Assembly (NCBI GenBank): GCA_964504445.1
Contig: CAZDEO010000010.1
Location: forward strand, 1-64,000
Direction of reading: 5' to 3'
Origin: JACSRF01 sp964504445
Lineage (GTDB): Bacteria > Chloroflexota > Anaerolineae > Promineifilales > Promineifilaceae
Length of the DNA stretch: 64,000 bases
Below the pieces are notes generated by a model that saw nothing but the letters and a program-made list of their open reading frames with translations, did no database searches and was not told the origin of the DNA. Both the position numbers and the translations under genes were made by a program. This document shows positions 1-8,037 of this stretch, one piece after another; within the stretch, counting starts at the first letter, position 1, and each line of letters begins with the position of its first letter.

Positions 1-704
1 GCGCCGCCGGAGCAGGGAATGATGCCGCCCGCGCGGACATTGCCGCCGTTGGCGAGGCTGCTGCCGGCCACGGTCAGCGTTCCGGCAACGTCGAGGTGAA
101 TCGCGCCGCCGCCATTGCCGCCATTGCCGCCGGGGGCGCTGCAAAATGAGTTGGCGGCGCAGCTCGCGCCGCCGGAGCCGATGGTCGTCGGGCGATAGGG
201 GTCGCCATAGGCTTCTCCGGCCTGGGCGAACAGGGCGCCCCGGAAGCCGCCGAAGCCGCCGTGTCCGCCGCCGCCGCCGGTGCCGTCGCCAATCTGGCCG
301 CCGCCCGGACCGTCGCCGGGGTCGTAGCCGGCGGCGCCACCGGCGTAGCCGCGCCCGGTGAGGTTGATGCTGCCGCCAGTTTCGATGGCAGCGTTGGTGT
401 TGATGGTGAGGCTCATGGTGAGGGTATGGCTGTGGACGAGGGTGCTGCCGGCCTGGACGGTGAGGCTGTTGAAGGTGTGGCTGCCGTTGATTTCGCCCTG
501 GCAGCCGCTGACGAGGATGTCGTCGCCTTCGTAGGCGAAGTCATCCACATCGATACGGGCGTTGGGCAGGGTGCAGAGGTTGACGGTGGCCGCGGGGGCG
601 GCGGTGGTCCGATTGGTTGGGAAAGAGAAGATGGTGAGGAGGAGAACGGCCGTTACCCCCACCATACCCAGCAAAGCAGTCCAATTCACCTTTTGTTGCG
701 TCAT
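1..704 (-). CDS. Secreted Gly-rich surface protein, N-terminal part (gene runs off the window)
   Basis: The reading frame is open from an ATG at 704 to the window edge, giving about 234 residues of a longer protein. GGAGG stands 4-5 nt before the start. Residues ~8-27 form a hydrophobic signal/anchor segment followed by an Ala-rich stretch. After it comes a region rich in Thr, Val and Asn with repeats of the kind found in parallel beta-helix adhesins, and from about residue 110 the chain becomes very Gly-rich (runs of GGG and GGH/GGF). It is probably an extracellular or cell-surface protein, but no enzyme motif is visible in this part. The small gene at 766-969 lies just upstream on the same strand, and a SARP regulator is divergent. 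This matches the module at 8-17.6 kb. The biased composition produces many spurious overlapping frames on the other strand. Confidence 0.75.
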   Translation of the reverse strand, partial: MTQQKVNWTALLGMVGVTAVLLLTIFSFPTNRTTAAPAATVNLCTLPNARIDVDDFAYEGDDILVSGCQGEINGSHTFNSLTVQAGSTLVHSHTLTMSLTINTNAAIETGGSINLTGRGYAGGAAGYDPGDGPGGGQIGDGTGGGGGHGGFGGFRGALFAQAGEAYGDPYRPTTIGSGGASCAANSFCSAPGGNGGNGGGAIHLDVAGTLTVAGSSLANGGNVRAGGIIPCSGG

Positions 705-757
705 CGTTCCTCCAAGAGTTGGGACATGGACAAACGCGGCTGAACACAGACAATAAA

Positions 758-787
758 ATCCGTGTTTATCCGTGTTCATCCGCGTCC
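758..787. repeat. Three tandem decamers
   Basis: Three head-to-tail 10-bp units, ATCCGTGTTT, ATCCGTGTTC and ATCCGCGTCC, span the end of the 766-969 gene, so its last codons are made of repeat DNA. The array lies between that gene and the secreted-protein gene downstream. Confidence 0.7.
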
Positions 788-969
788 AATTTTTCCGCTA
801 AAAAACGAGTCAACTGATCGAGCGAGGGAAAACTGTGCCGGTCGCCGGTCTGCGGGTTTTGCAGGATGATACGCAGCGGGTCCAGCGCGCCAGATTGGGC
901 GTCTTGCTCCTGCCGGAGTTGCAAGACAAATACCAGATTGAGGGCGCGATTTGTTTTCCCTGTTGTCAT
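766..969 (-). CDS. Small conserved protein (67 aa), same family as 17372-17608
   Basis: The function is unknown. The protein is 67 residues, with a central hydrophobic/charged core (LVFVLQLRQ), a TGDRHSF-type turn and the helix SLDQLTRFL. The 78-residue product of 17372-17608 lines up along the same core (LLRLW, TGEKRSF, SLDALFAYL), so the two are paralogues. No signal peptide or metal motif is seen, so it is probably cytoplasmic. The gene is co-oriented with the secreted-protein gene (1-704) and divergent from a SARP regulator, as its paralogue is linked to the second SARP. The ATG follows a -10-like ATTATA/TTATAC by only 5-6 nt with no Shine-Dalgarno, so the mRNA may be leaderless. Confidence 0.65.
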   Translation of the reverse strand: MTTGKTNRALNLVFVLQLRQEQDAQSGALDPLRIILQNPQTGDRHSFPSLDQLTRFLAEKLDADEHG

Positions 970-974
970 GGGTT

Positions 975-1018
975 GTATAATGGCAGCGAAACGTGTATGG
1001 ACCGTGTTTTTTGCGTGT
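975..1018 (-). promoter_or_regulatory. SARP-type operator and overlapping divergent promoters
   Basis: Read on the minus strand, three heptamers ACACGCA (1018-1012), ACACGGT (1007-1001) and ACACGTT (996-990) repeat with an exact 11-bp period (4-bp spacers). They end 8-9 bp before a -10-like ATTATA/TTATAC at 981-975. Streptomyces SARPs bind heptamer direct repeats in this arrangement about 8 bp upstream of the -10 box. On the plus strand the same place holds TATAAT (976-981), a possible -10 for the SARP gene at 1087. The heptamers would then lie downstream of that start site, so binding could repress the regulator while activating the minus-strand unit. The last two statements are inference. 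Confidence 0.6.
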
Positions 1019-1078
1019 ATTGGAGATGGAGATTAGAGATTGGACATTAAGCGAGTCTGCAATCTCCAATCTCCTGGG
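1019..1078. repeat. Heptamer repeats forming an inverted repeat upstream of the SARP gene
   Basis: Units of the ATTGGAG/ATTAGAG/ATTGGAC type (1019-1048) are followed by the complementary series CAATCTC-CAATCTC (1060-1073). The two halves can pair over about 15 bp with one mismatch (1028-1042 with 1060-1074), so the SARP leader may fold into a hairpin just before the start codon at 1087. Confidence 0.6.
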
Positions 1079-1086
1079 TTTCTTTC

Positions 1087-4000
1087 ATGGATGGTGAGAC
1101 GTTGAAGCTGTTTTTGTTGGGCAAACCGAAGATTGTGGTGAACGGCCGTTCCCCCACCGGCTTGTTGGCAAAAGCGCAGGCGCTGTTGTTTTATCTGGCA
1201 TTGGAGCCGGGGGCGCACAGTCGGGCGGCGCTGGCGGCGCTGCTGTGGAGCGAGATGCCGGAGGAAAAGGCGCGGGGGAATTTGAGGACGGCCGTTAGCC
1301 GTCTGAAACCGCAGTTCAACGACTATTTACACGTCACGCGCAGCGCCATCACCCTGACCGACGATAAAGTTTGGGTGGACGCCACTGAATTTGAGCGCGG
1401 GCTGCGGGGCTTGGCGTTGGCAGAACGGCGGGCGGCGCTGGACTTGTATCGCGGCGATTTGCTGGCCGATTTGCAGTTGCGCGACGCGCCTGCCTTTGAG
1501 GAATGGCTGCTGGTGGCGCGGGTGCGCCTGCGGCAGATGGCCCTGGATGGGCTGGAGCAGTTGGCCCACGACACCTGGCGGCAGGGCGATGCCGCCCAGG
1601 CGCTGGCCGATTTTCGCCGCCTGCTGGCGCTGGACGCTTACCGTGAAGGGGCGCACCGCGGCGTCATGCGCCTGCTGGCGGAAATGGGCGACCGGGCCGG
1701 GGCGCTGGCGCAGTTTGAGCAGTGCCGCCAAATTTTGGCCGCTGAACTCGCCGTCGAACCCGCTCCTTCCACTCTCAGCCTCCACGAAGCAATTAAACAC
1801 GGTGGCCTGCCGCGTTCCGTTAAACAATCCTCAATCTCCAATCTCCCATCCCCAGTCCCCAACAATTTACCAGCCGCAACCACTTCATTTCACGGCCGTA
1901 CTGCCGAACTGGGGCAAATTGAGGAAGCGCTGAGCGACCCCGGCTGCCGCCTGCTGACGCTGACCGGGTTGGGCGGCGTGGGCAAGACGCGGCTGGCGCT
2001 GGCAGTAGCCCATCATCTGCAGCAAACCCATGCCGATTGGTTCCCGGATGGCGTGTTTTGGGTGGGGTTAACGGCCGTTACCAACGCCGCCGATCTCCTG
2101 GCAGCCCTGGCCACCCATTTAGAATTTCGCTTCAATGGCCCGGATACGCCCTTTACTCAATTGAGTAACTTTTTGCGCCACAAATCGCTACTGCTGCTTC
2201 TGGACAATTTAGAACAACTTGTGCAGGAATCCCCGCTATTCAGCGAGCTGTTGCAGGCTGCGCCAGGCCTCAAACTGCTGGCGACCTCGCGGGAGAAGCT
2301 GAATTTGTATGAGGAGTGGGTGTTTCCTGTTGCCGGGCTTCCTTTCCCAACGGACAAGGAAGCGGCGCTGGCCGATTTTCCGGCGGCGCAGCTTTTTGCG
2401 CAGCGCGCGCGCCAGCATGACCTGCTGTTTGATTTAGCTCGTGAGGCGGCGGGGGTACGGCAAATTTGCCAACTGGTAGACGGGCAGCCTTTGGGGTTGG
2501 AATTGGCAGCGGCCTGGACCTCGGCGTTTTCTTGTGCTGAAATTGCCGAAATGATGGACCAAAAGCAGGCATCTCCGGTTGTTGCTAAGCGCAATGTGCC
2601 TGCACGCCACCATAGTTTACAAGCGGCTTTTGACTTTTCGTGGCAGCTGTTAACCGGAGAGGAGAAGCGTGTCTTATCGGGGCTGGGGGTGTTTCGGGGC
2701 GGCTTTACGCGAGGGGCAGCAGAAGCGGTGGTGGCGGCCACGCCGCGGCTGCTGGCGAATCTGGTGGCGAAATCGCTGGTGCGGCGGGAGGAGCACGGCC
2801 GTTACGACCTCCACGAGCAGGTGCGGCAATTTGCCTGGGAGAAGGAAACGGTAGCCAACCGACAGCATTGGGCAGAGAGCCACCTGGCCTACTTTGCCGC
2901 CTTTTTGCAGACGCGGGGCGTGGCGCTGAAGACAACGCCACAACAGCAAGCGCTGGCCGAGGTGGCGGCCGATTTGGACAATATGCGTGGGGCGTGGGAA
3001 ACGGCCGTGGCCGCTGGGGATACGGCGCGGGTGGAGCACATGGCGGACCCCTTGTTCCACTTTTTTAGTAAGCGTGGGCGACACCAGGAAGGGGTGGCGT
3101 GGATGGAAACGGCCGTTACCCGCCTATCAGCCCAGCAAAATCTACCGCCGCCGCTGTTGGCAAAACTGTTGGTGCGTCAGGGGCGTTGCGGCGAATTGAT
3201 CAGTAAGGAGTATGCTGTTCCGCAAGACTTATTTAAGCGGGCGCTGGTATTGGCGCGGGCGCAGGATTTACCAGAGGAGTTAGCGCACGCCCTGCTTGGT
3301 TTGGGGCTACTGGCCCTGATTCAGGGAAAAGGGCAGGAAAGCGATGCTTATTTGCAGGAGTGTGCGCAGGTGAGTGAAAGGGCAGAACTGCCCTGGATTG
3401 CCGCCCACGCCTTGAACTTACTGGCATGGCGGCGCAATGGAGATGGAGAACACACCCTAGCACGGCAAATGTGCCGGCAAGCCATTGCTCTGCAAGAAGC
3501 ATTGGGGGATGCAAACGGTATGGCGGCGGCGCTGACAACATTGGGTAAAATCGAGAGTGACCAGGGCGATTATGCAGCGGCGGCGGTGGCGTATGACAGA
3601 GCGCTGAAATTGTGTCGCCAGATCGGGCACCGGGTGGGGGAAGCGCAAGCGTTGACGGGCCTGTTTGTAGCCGCGTCCCGGCAGGGTGATACGGGTAAGG
3701 CACAGGCTTATGCCGAGGATAGCCTGGCGGTTAGTCATGACGTGGGGAATCGCCTGGGAATGGCGATTGCTCACCATAATCTGGGATACACGGCGGCCAA
3801 TGTCACCGACCATGGCAAAGCTATTGTGCATTTTCAGCAGGCGCTGCAAATTTACGCCACGCTGCAGGCCGATGCCTTGCGTACCAGCAACACGCGGCGT
3901 TATCTGGCAGCCAGTTTCATTGCGCAAGGGGAGTTGGCAGCGGCAGCGGCGCAATTGGGTCTGGCGTTGGACAGCTTGCCGGAAATGGCGTGGCCCCAGC

Positions 4001-4224
4001 GCGGGGGAGAATTGCTGCTGGTTTGCGCGCAGCTTTTCCGGGCCACCGGGCAAATGGAGCAAGCAGCAACTGTTTTGGCTTTTTTGCAAACGCAGGATGG
4101 GGTGTTGCCACAGGTGGCGGAGCAGGCTGGACGGCTGTTGACGGAGCTATCTGTTACAGCGCCTTTCCTTTATTCGTCGTTAGCTGAGCTGGTTACGGCC
4201 GTGCGCGCGCATTTAGGCAAATAA
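1087..4224 (+). CDS. SARP-family transcriptional regulator, BTAD + NB-ARC ATPase + TPR (1045 aa)
   Basis: This is a large AfsR/SARP-type activator, cytoplasmic. Residues ~1-95 form the OmpR-like winged helix and ~95-245 the all-helical BTAD domain. A Ser/Pro linker at ~245-262 is encoded by heptamer repeat DNA. An NB-ARC/STAND ATPase follows, with Walker A GLGGVGKT at 294-301 and Walker B LLLLLD at 368-373. From ~600 to the end are TPR-like helical repeats that usually sense a partner or ligand. Such proteins bind heptamer direct repeats and recruit RNA polymerase, and suitable repeats lie in the divergent intergenic region (990-1018). No clear Shine-Dalgarno precedes the ATG at 1087. It is a paralogue of 8038-11256. 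The likely target is the divergent small protein/secreted protein pair, by inference from position. Confidence 0.85.
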   Translation: MDGETLKLFLLGKPKIVVNGRSPTGLLAKAQALLFYLALEPGAHSRAALAALLWSEMPEEKARGNLRTAVSRLKPQFNDYLHVTRSAITLTDDKVWVDATEFERGLRGLALAERRAALDLYRGDLLADLQLRDAPAFEEWLLVARVRLRQMALDGLEQLAHDTWRQGDAAQALADFRRLLALDAYREGAHRGVMRLLAEMGDRAGALAQFEQCRQILAAELAVEPAPSTLSLHEAIKHGGLPRSVKQSSISNLPSPVPNNLPAATTSFHGRTAELGQIEEALSDPGCRLLTLTGLGGVGKTRLALAVAHHLQQTHADWFPDGVFWVGLTAVTNAADLLAALATHLEFRFNGPDTPFTQLSNFLRHKSLLLLLDNLEQLVQESPLFSELLQAAPGLKLLATSREKLNLYEEWVFPVAGLPFPTDKEAALADFPAAQLFAQRARQHDLLFDLAREAAGVRQICQLVDGQPLGLELAAAWTSAFSCAEIAEMMDQKQASPVVAKRNVPARHHSLQAAFDFSWQLLTGEEKRVLSGLGVFRGGFTRGAAEAVVAATPRLLANLVAKSLVRREEHGRYDLHEQVRQFAWEKETVANRQHWAESHLAYFAAFLQTRGVALKTTPQQQALAEVAADLDNMRGAWETAVAAGDTARVEHMADPLFHFFSKRGRHQEGVAWMETAVTRLSAQQNLPPPLLAKLLVRQGRCGELISKEYAVPQDLFKRALVLARAQDLPEELAHALLGLGLLALIQGKGQESDAYLQECAQVSERAELPWIAAHALNLLAWRRNGDGEHTLARQMCRQAIALQEALGDANGMAAALTTLGKIESDQGDYAAAAVAYDRALKLCRQIGHRVGEAQALTGLFVAASRQGDTGKAQAYAEDSLAVSHDVGNRLGMAIAHHNLGYTAANVTDHGKAIVHFQQALQIYATLQADALRTSNTRRYLAASFIAQGELAAAAAQLGLALDSLPEMAWPQRGGELLLVCAQLFRATGQMEQAATVLAFLQTQDGVLPQVAEQAGRLLTELSVTAPFLYSSLAELVTAVRAHLGK
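1825..1861. repeat. Heptamer tandem repeat inside the SARP coding sequence
   Basis: Five 7-bp units in a row (CAATCCT, CAATCTC, CAATCTC, CCATCCC, CAGTCCC) encode the Ser/Pro-rich linker between the BTAD and ATPase domains. The series resembles that upstream of the gene at 1060-1074. Three units make 21 bp, so gain or loss of three units keeps the frame. Confidence 0.7.
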
Positions 4225-4397
4225 ATCCCTGCGCCAGCTTATTGCTGCACGCCATGAACGCTTTGCCCCTCTCGCTAAGTCATTTGTCATAGGTGGAAAC
4301 CGGTCATTCATCCGATTCCTGCCCCGAGCCTCTTCCATAAAATAATTGGCGTTAAATGGTGAAAACACCATGTTGTGCGTTATAAGGAGATTTAGCC

Positions 4398-4676
4398 ATG
4401 ATGAATGAACCTACTGCTAAAAATTTAGCGGCGCCTTGCCCGGCTTGTGGGGCAAAAGTGTATTTCAAAACGAAACCACAGTTGGAACAAATTTACATTT
4501 GTAATAGTTGTGATGCCACGTTGGAAGTTGTGGAGAACTCGCCCATCGTTTTAGAGTGGGTCTTCGCCGAGGATGATTTTGAGTATGACGACGATTTTGA
4601 TGACGAAGAGTACGAACTCGACGAAGACGAAGAATATGAAGAGTACGAAGATTATGACGAAGAGTATGACGATTAA
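4398..4676 (+). CDS. LysW-like zinc-ribbon protein with acidic tail (92 aa)
   Basis: This small cytoplasmic protein has a four-Cys zinc ribbon in residues ~14-40 (CPAC, then CNSC about 19 residues later), followed by a short beta segment and a strongly acidic Asp/Glu/Tyr tail of about 35 residues. The ribbon resembles LysW/AmCP-type amino-group carrier proteins, but the EDWGE-type C-terminus of true LysW is absent and no lysine/arginine LysX-Z genes are nearby. A carrier role is therefore not supported, and protein or nucleic-acid contact is equally possible. AAGGAG stands 8-11 nt before the tandem ATGs at 4398/4401. In the 173 bp upstream, a dyad ATGGTG-4-CACCAT (4356-4371) may be an operator or hairpin. 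The next gene is a relative. Confidence 0.75.
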   Translation: MMNEPTAKNLAAPCPACGAKVYFKTKPQLEQIYICNSCDATLEVVENSPIVLEWVFAEDDFEYDDDFDDEEYELDEDEEYEEYEDYDEEYDD

Positions 4677-4871
4677 TTAGGGTGGTCCTGGTCGACCCGT
4701 TTATGGGTGACCCTGCCGGACTGGCAGCATTGCAGCAGCCTGTCAGTCCGGTTGATGTTTTCAGGCTTGTTTTGCGTACGTAAGGTAAGACAAAGGTTGT
4801 TGGATGAGCGGCATGTTGCCCTGATGGTTTAGGCACAATGTTCCCTTTAAAAACAGGCAGGATTGGTGCGC

Positions 4872-5081
4872 ATGAAAGAGAAGGAAAATATTCTCGTCGG
4901 TTTTTGCCCAGAGTGTGACACGCGCATTCGCTTTCACACCCTACCGCGGTTGGGGCAGCTTATTACATGTCGCGAATGCAATGAAATTTGCGAGGTGGTC
5001 TCGCTGCATCCCATTGAGCTGGATTGGGCATATGCTGAAGAGGACAATTCGGGTTATGACCGTAAATCTGCGGACCGCTAG
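4872..5081 (+). CDS. LysW-like zinc-ribbon protein (69 aa)
   Basis: This is a second small four-Cys zinc ribbon (CPEC and CREC, ~18 residues apart), related to the product of 4398-4676 in its core (PxLGQLITC versus PQLEQIYIC, then E-V-V and a PIxLxWxxAE segment). It lacks the long acidic tail. The ATG at 4872 is preferred over TTG 4863 or GTG 4866 because AGGCAGGA lies 9 nt before it. The histidine-kinase gene starts 57 bp downstream. The two ribbons probably arose by duplication. Their role is unknown. Confidence 0.7.
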   Translation: MKEKENILVGFCPECDTRIRFHTLPRLGQLITCRECNEICEVVSLHPIELDWAYAEEDNSGYDRKSADR

Positions 5082-5125
5082 TACGTCTATCGCTTAGCGC
5101 ACTTGTCTCTCTGCTGATCAGGCTA

Positions 5126-5138
5126 GATAATAACGCTC
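5126..5138 (+). promoter_or_regulatory. -10 box directly before the kinase start (leaderless candidate)
   Basis: GATAAT at 5126-5131 is followed by 7 nt and then ATG 5139. No Shine-Dalgarno is present, so transcription would start at or next to the start codon. No good -35 is seen. Confidence 0.4.
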
Positions 5139-6695
5139 ATGGAAATGGGCAAAGGCCTGATTGATTTGTTGCCCCATCGCATGCCGATGGGTATTGCTGT
5201 TTTTGATGCTGCGCTGCGGCTGCAGCAGTTCAACACAACTTGGGCAGACTATATTGAAAGGTATACGCTAGAGAGTATTGTGCCGGGTTTGTCTCTAGCT
5301 GATTTTTTGCCGGAAGCTGCGCCGGTTTTGGCTCCTTTTTTGCACCAGGCGTTGGCAGGGGAAACGGCCGTTGAAGAAGCCCTTCGCTTAAATGCCAGAG
5401 ATACTATTTTTTATTGGGATGCCGCTTTTGCTCCGGTAAGTGAGGGAGGCCAGATCACGGGGATGCTGCTCATTGCCGCCGACGTGACGGACCGGGTATT
5501 GACGCAGCAGTTGCTCGAGCGGCACGTAGCTGACCGCACGCGAAAGTTGTCTGCTCTGTACGATGTGATGACGGTCGCCAGCGAACCGGTTGGGCTGAAG
5601 CAAATTTTGCAGCAATCTTTGGCGCGGGTGCTGACGGCCGTGCAGGCCCAGGCCGGCATGATTCAACTGCTCAACACCAACCACACCCATCTGCATTTGG
5701 CTGTGCAGCAAGGGTTGCCGCCAGATGTCATCACCGAGTTAGACACTATTTCTACCGAAGACGGTTTCTTCGGTGCGCTGCTGCACCACGACACACCTCT
5801 GGTGCTGCGCGACATCACCGCCAATTCTCAGGCGGGCCTGGCGCTGCGCAATAGCAGCTTGTGTGCTTATGCGGGGCTGCAAATGTACGTTAAAACCGGT
5901 GTGGTAGGGATCTTGAGTGTTTTTCGCCAACGGCAACGGCCGTTTAGCAAAGAAGACATTGCCCTCCTCGACTCCGTAGCCGACCAGATTGGCTTCGCTG
6001 TGGAAAACGCCCGCCTGCGCAAAGAAAATGAACAACTGCTGGTGCTAGAGGAACGCAACCGGCTGGCGCGGGAGCTGCACGACGCCGTTACGCAATCTCT
6101 CTACAGCGTTACGCTCTTTGCCGAAGCCAACCGCCGCTTTGCCCGCGAGGGGAATCTCGTTCAATCGGCGGAATATGCCACCCGCCTGGGCGATACGGCC
6201 CAGCAAGCGCTGCGAGAGATGCGGCTGCTGGTGCATAATTTACGGCCGTCCATTCTGGAGCAGGCGGGCCTGGTGCGTGCCATTCAACAGCGTTTAGATG
6301 GCGTCGAACGGCGCGCCGGCATTCAGGCGGCGCTAGCCGTGCAGGGCCAATTAGGCTTACCTCCTCATGTGGAAGAAGCACTGTTTCACCTGTCACAAGA
6401 AGCGCTAAACAATGCCCTGAAACATGCCGCAGCCACGGAAGTGACCGTCTCTTTGCAACAAGTGGAAAACAAAGTGCAACTGGTCATTTGTGACAATGGC
6501 TGCGGTTTTGACCCAGACAGCCAGAATGACAGCGGGGGACTTGGCCTGGTCAGCATGCGTGAGCGTATCGCTTTGCTGGAAGGGAAATTGCATATCGAAA
6601 CGGCCGTTAATCACGGTACGGCCGTTACCGTCACTTTAGATCTCAACCGCGTCGGAGAACCGGCCAACGACTTTGACACCCTGAATTTGCTCTAA
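5139..6695 (+). CDS. NarL-type sensor histidine kinase, PAS + GAF + HisKA_3 (518 aa)
   Basis: This is the sensor kinase of a two-component system. Residues ~10-125 form a PAS-like fold and ~145-290 a GAF domain. A coiled stretch leads into the HisKA_3 dimerisation helix with the phospho-acceptor His314 (RELHDAVTQSLY), and the HATPase_c domain has the N box (ALNNALKHA) and G box (DNGCGF, GGLGLVSM). No transmembrane helix is seen, so the kinase is soluble and likely senses an internal signal through PAS or GAF. The LuxR-type regulator gene starts 12 bp downstream and is the presumed partner. The start could also be ATG 5145. The -10 box at 5126-5131 suggests a leaderless message. Confidence 0.9.
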   Translation: MEMGKGLIDLLPHRMPMGIAVFDAALRLQQFNTTWADYIERYTLESIVPGLSLADFLPEAAPVLAPFLHQALAGETAVEEALRLNARDTIFYWDAAFAPVSEGGQITGMLLIAADVTDRVLTQQLLERHVADRTRKLSALYDVMTVASEPVGLKQILQQSLARVLTAVQAQAGMIQLLNTNHTHLHLAVQQGLPPDVITELDTISTEDGFFGALLHHDTPLVLRDITANSQAGLALRNSSLCAYAGLQMYVKTGVVGILSVFRQRQRPFSKEDIALLDSVADQIGFAVENARLRKENEQLLVLEERNRLARELHDAVTQSLYSVTLFAEANRRFAREGNLVQSAEYATRLGDTAQQALREMRLLVHNLRPSILEQAGLVRAIQQRLDGVERRAGIQAALAVQGQLGLPPHVEEALFHLSQEALNNALKHAAATEVTVSLQQVENKVQLVICDNGCGFDPDSQNDSGGLGLVSMRERIALLEGKLHIETAVNHGTAVTVTLDLNRVGEPANDFDTLNLL

Positions 6696-6707
6696 ACTGG
6701 AGGTCTT

Positions 6708-7349
6708 ATGATTCGTGTACTACACGCTGACGATCACGCCATTGTCCGTGAGGGGGTCCGCGCTCTGCTGCTAACCGAGCCAGACATGGAACTGGTCGCC
6801 AGCACCAGTAACGGCCACGAAGCCACCACCCAGGCCCAGGCGCTCAAGCCAGATGTCATCGTCATGGACTTACAAATGCCCCAAAAGAGCGGTCTGGAAG
6901 CCATTGCGGACATTCGCCAGGAAAACCCCGAGGCGCGCATTCTGGTTGTCACCAGCTTTGCCGAGGACGAAACCGTTTTCTCTGCCATCAAGGCCGGCGC
7001 CCAGGGCTATCTGCTCAAAGACAGCACGCCCGAAGAACTGCTACAAGCCATTCGCGACGTTCACGAGGGGCGTCTTTCTCTGCATCCCTCCATTGCGGCA
7101 CGGGTCATTCAAGAGCTACACCGCCCTTCTAACCTGAAACCCACTTCCGACCCCCTCACCGTCCGCGAGCTAGACATCTTAAAGTGCGTGGCCCAAGGCA
7201 TGACCAACCAGGAGATTGCGGAGAAGTTGGTAGTGAGCGAGCGCACGGTACGCACCCACGTTAGCAACATTTTGGGCAAGCTGCACCTGGCCAATCGCAC
7301 CCAGGCTGCCCTCTACGCCCTGCGGGAGGGCATTGCCCACCTCGATTAA
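6708..7349 (+). CDS. NarL/LuxR-family response regulator (213 aa)
   Basis: This DNA-binding partner of the upstream kinase has a receiver domain at residues ~1-120, with acidic DD at 8-9, phospho-acceptor Asp54 (VMDLQMP), the conserved Thr/Ser and Lys107-type positions, and a C-terminal LuxR helix-turn-helix at ~150-213 (TVRELDILKCVAQGMTNQEI). The length is typical of the family. GGAGG lies 5-6 nt before the ATG, and only 12 bp separate it from the kinase gene, so the two form an operon. Targets are not evident from the sequence. Confidence 0.93.
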   Translation: MIRVLHADDHAIVREGVRALLLTEPDMELVASTSNGHEATTQAQALKPDVIVMDLQMPQKSGLEAIADIRQENPEARILVVTSFAEDETVFSAIKAGAQGYLLKDSTPEELLQAIRDVHEGRLSLHPSIAARVIQELHRPSNLKPTSDPLTVRELDILKCVAQGMTNQEIAEKLVVSERTVRTHVSNILGKLHLANRTQAALYALREGIAHLD

Positions 7350-7371
7350 CTCGCCAAATTGCAGCGCAGGC

Positions 7372-7764
7372 TCAGCTTTTGCCGCTGTGCCCGTTAACCG
7401 CTTTGGTTAATTGATTCAAGCATAAAATCAGTTCGTCTAGATTAGGGGGCTTGGTAAGATACGCCGTGGCTCCAGCCTGCAAGCCTTCACGGATAGCCCC
7501 TTGGGTGGGTTTTCCGCTAAGCATAATAATAGGAATATGGCTTGTTTCCGGTTTATCGCGCAGCACACGGCAAACAGAAATACCATCCATGTGGGGCATC
7601 ATTACATCCATCACAATGGCATCAGGCAGACTAACGGCCACTTTCTCCAGTGCATCGACCCCATCCCTTGCTTCTATAACTCGCCATCCTTCCATTTGAA
7701 ACAGAATGGATAACATCAGACGAATTTCTATGTCATCATCCACAAGCAAAATCGAGCGGTCCAT
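7372..7764 (-). CDS. Single-domain response regulator (CheY-like, 130 aa)
   Basis: This stand-alone receiver has DDD at 9-11, phospho-acceptor Asp53 (VMDVMMP), a conserved Ser in MLSGK and Lys in LTKPP. No output domain follows, so it acts by protein contact or as a phosphate relay. The ATG at 7764 is chosen over GTG 7770 because AGAGGTGAGG immediately precedes it. The gene is convergent with the NarL-type pair, and no kinase lies on its own strand nearby. A TATAAT on the minus strand at 7868-7863 may be its -10. The 273 bp between it and the next gene hold nothing else recognised. Confidence 0.88.
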   Translation of the reverse strand: MDRSILLVDDDIEIRLMLSILFQMEGWRVIEARDGVDALEKVAVSLPDAIVMDVMMPHMDGISVCRVLRDKPETSHIPIIMLSGKPTQGAIREGLQAGATAYLTKPPNLDELILCLNQLTKAVNGHSGKS

Positions 7765-8037
7765 CCTCACCTCTGCATTACTGAAGCTGCGGTGGGCTGG
7801 TTAGGAAAGTTGGGCGTAGGTATAGGCTATGAACCAGACGTAAACGCAGAGACAGTAATTAAATTATAGGCAAAACTGGAGTTGGGAATGATTTGTTTTG
7901 ATGTTTTTCACGCAAGATTTGCGGAAAGGGAAAGTCAAGTTAAAAAAAGGGAGAAATCGATATGATGGCTTGACACGCCTGTGCCCGTTTCACGATGGTC
8001 TTTATAATCAGGTATGCACCTGGCTGGTCGCGGCGGG

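Noticed and set aside
74..743. Several short frames on both strands at the left edge
   Set aside because: The minus-strand frame from 704 has a signal peptide and ribosome-binding site. The others are shadows of its Gly-rich codons.
4398..5081. Lysine biosynthesis via LysW
   Set aside because: No LysX, LysZ, LysY, LysJ or LysK genes are nearby and the characteristic C-terminus is missing.
6383..6398. TGTTTCACCTGTCACA, a parS-like match
   Set aside because: It has three mismatches to the consensus and is isolated in a kinase gene. It is likely chance.
7970..8008. TTGACA and TATAAT on the plus strand
   Set aside because: The spacing is 27 bp, too long for a promoter, and the only gene downstream is on the other strand.
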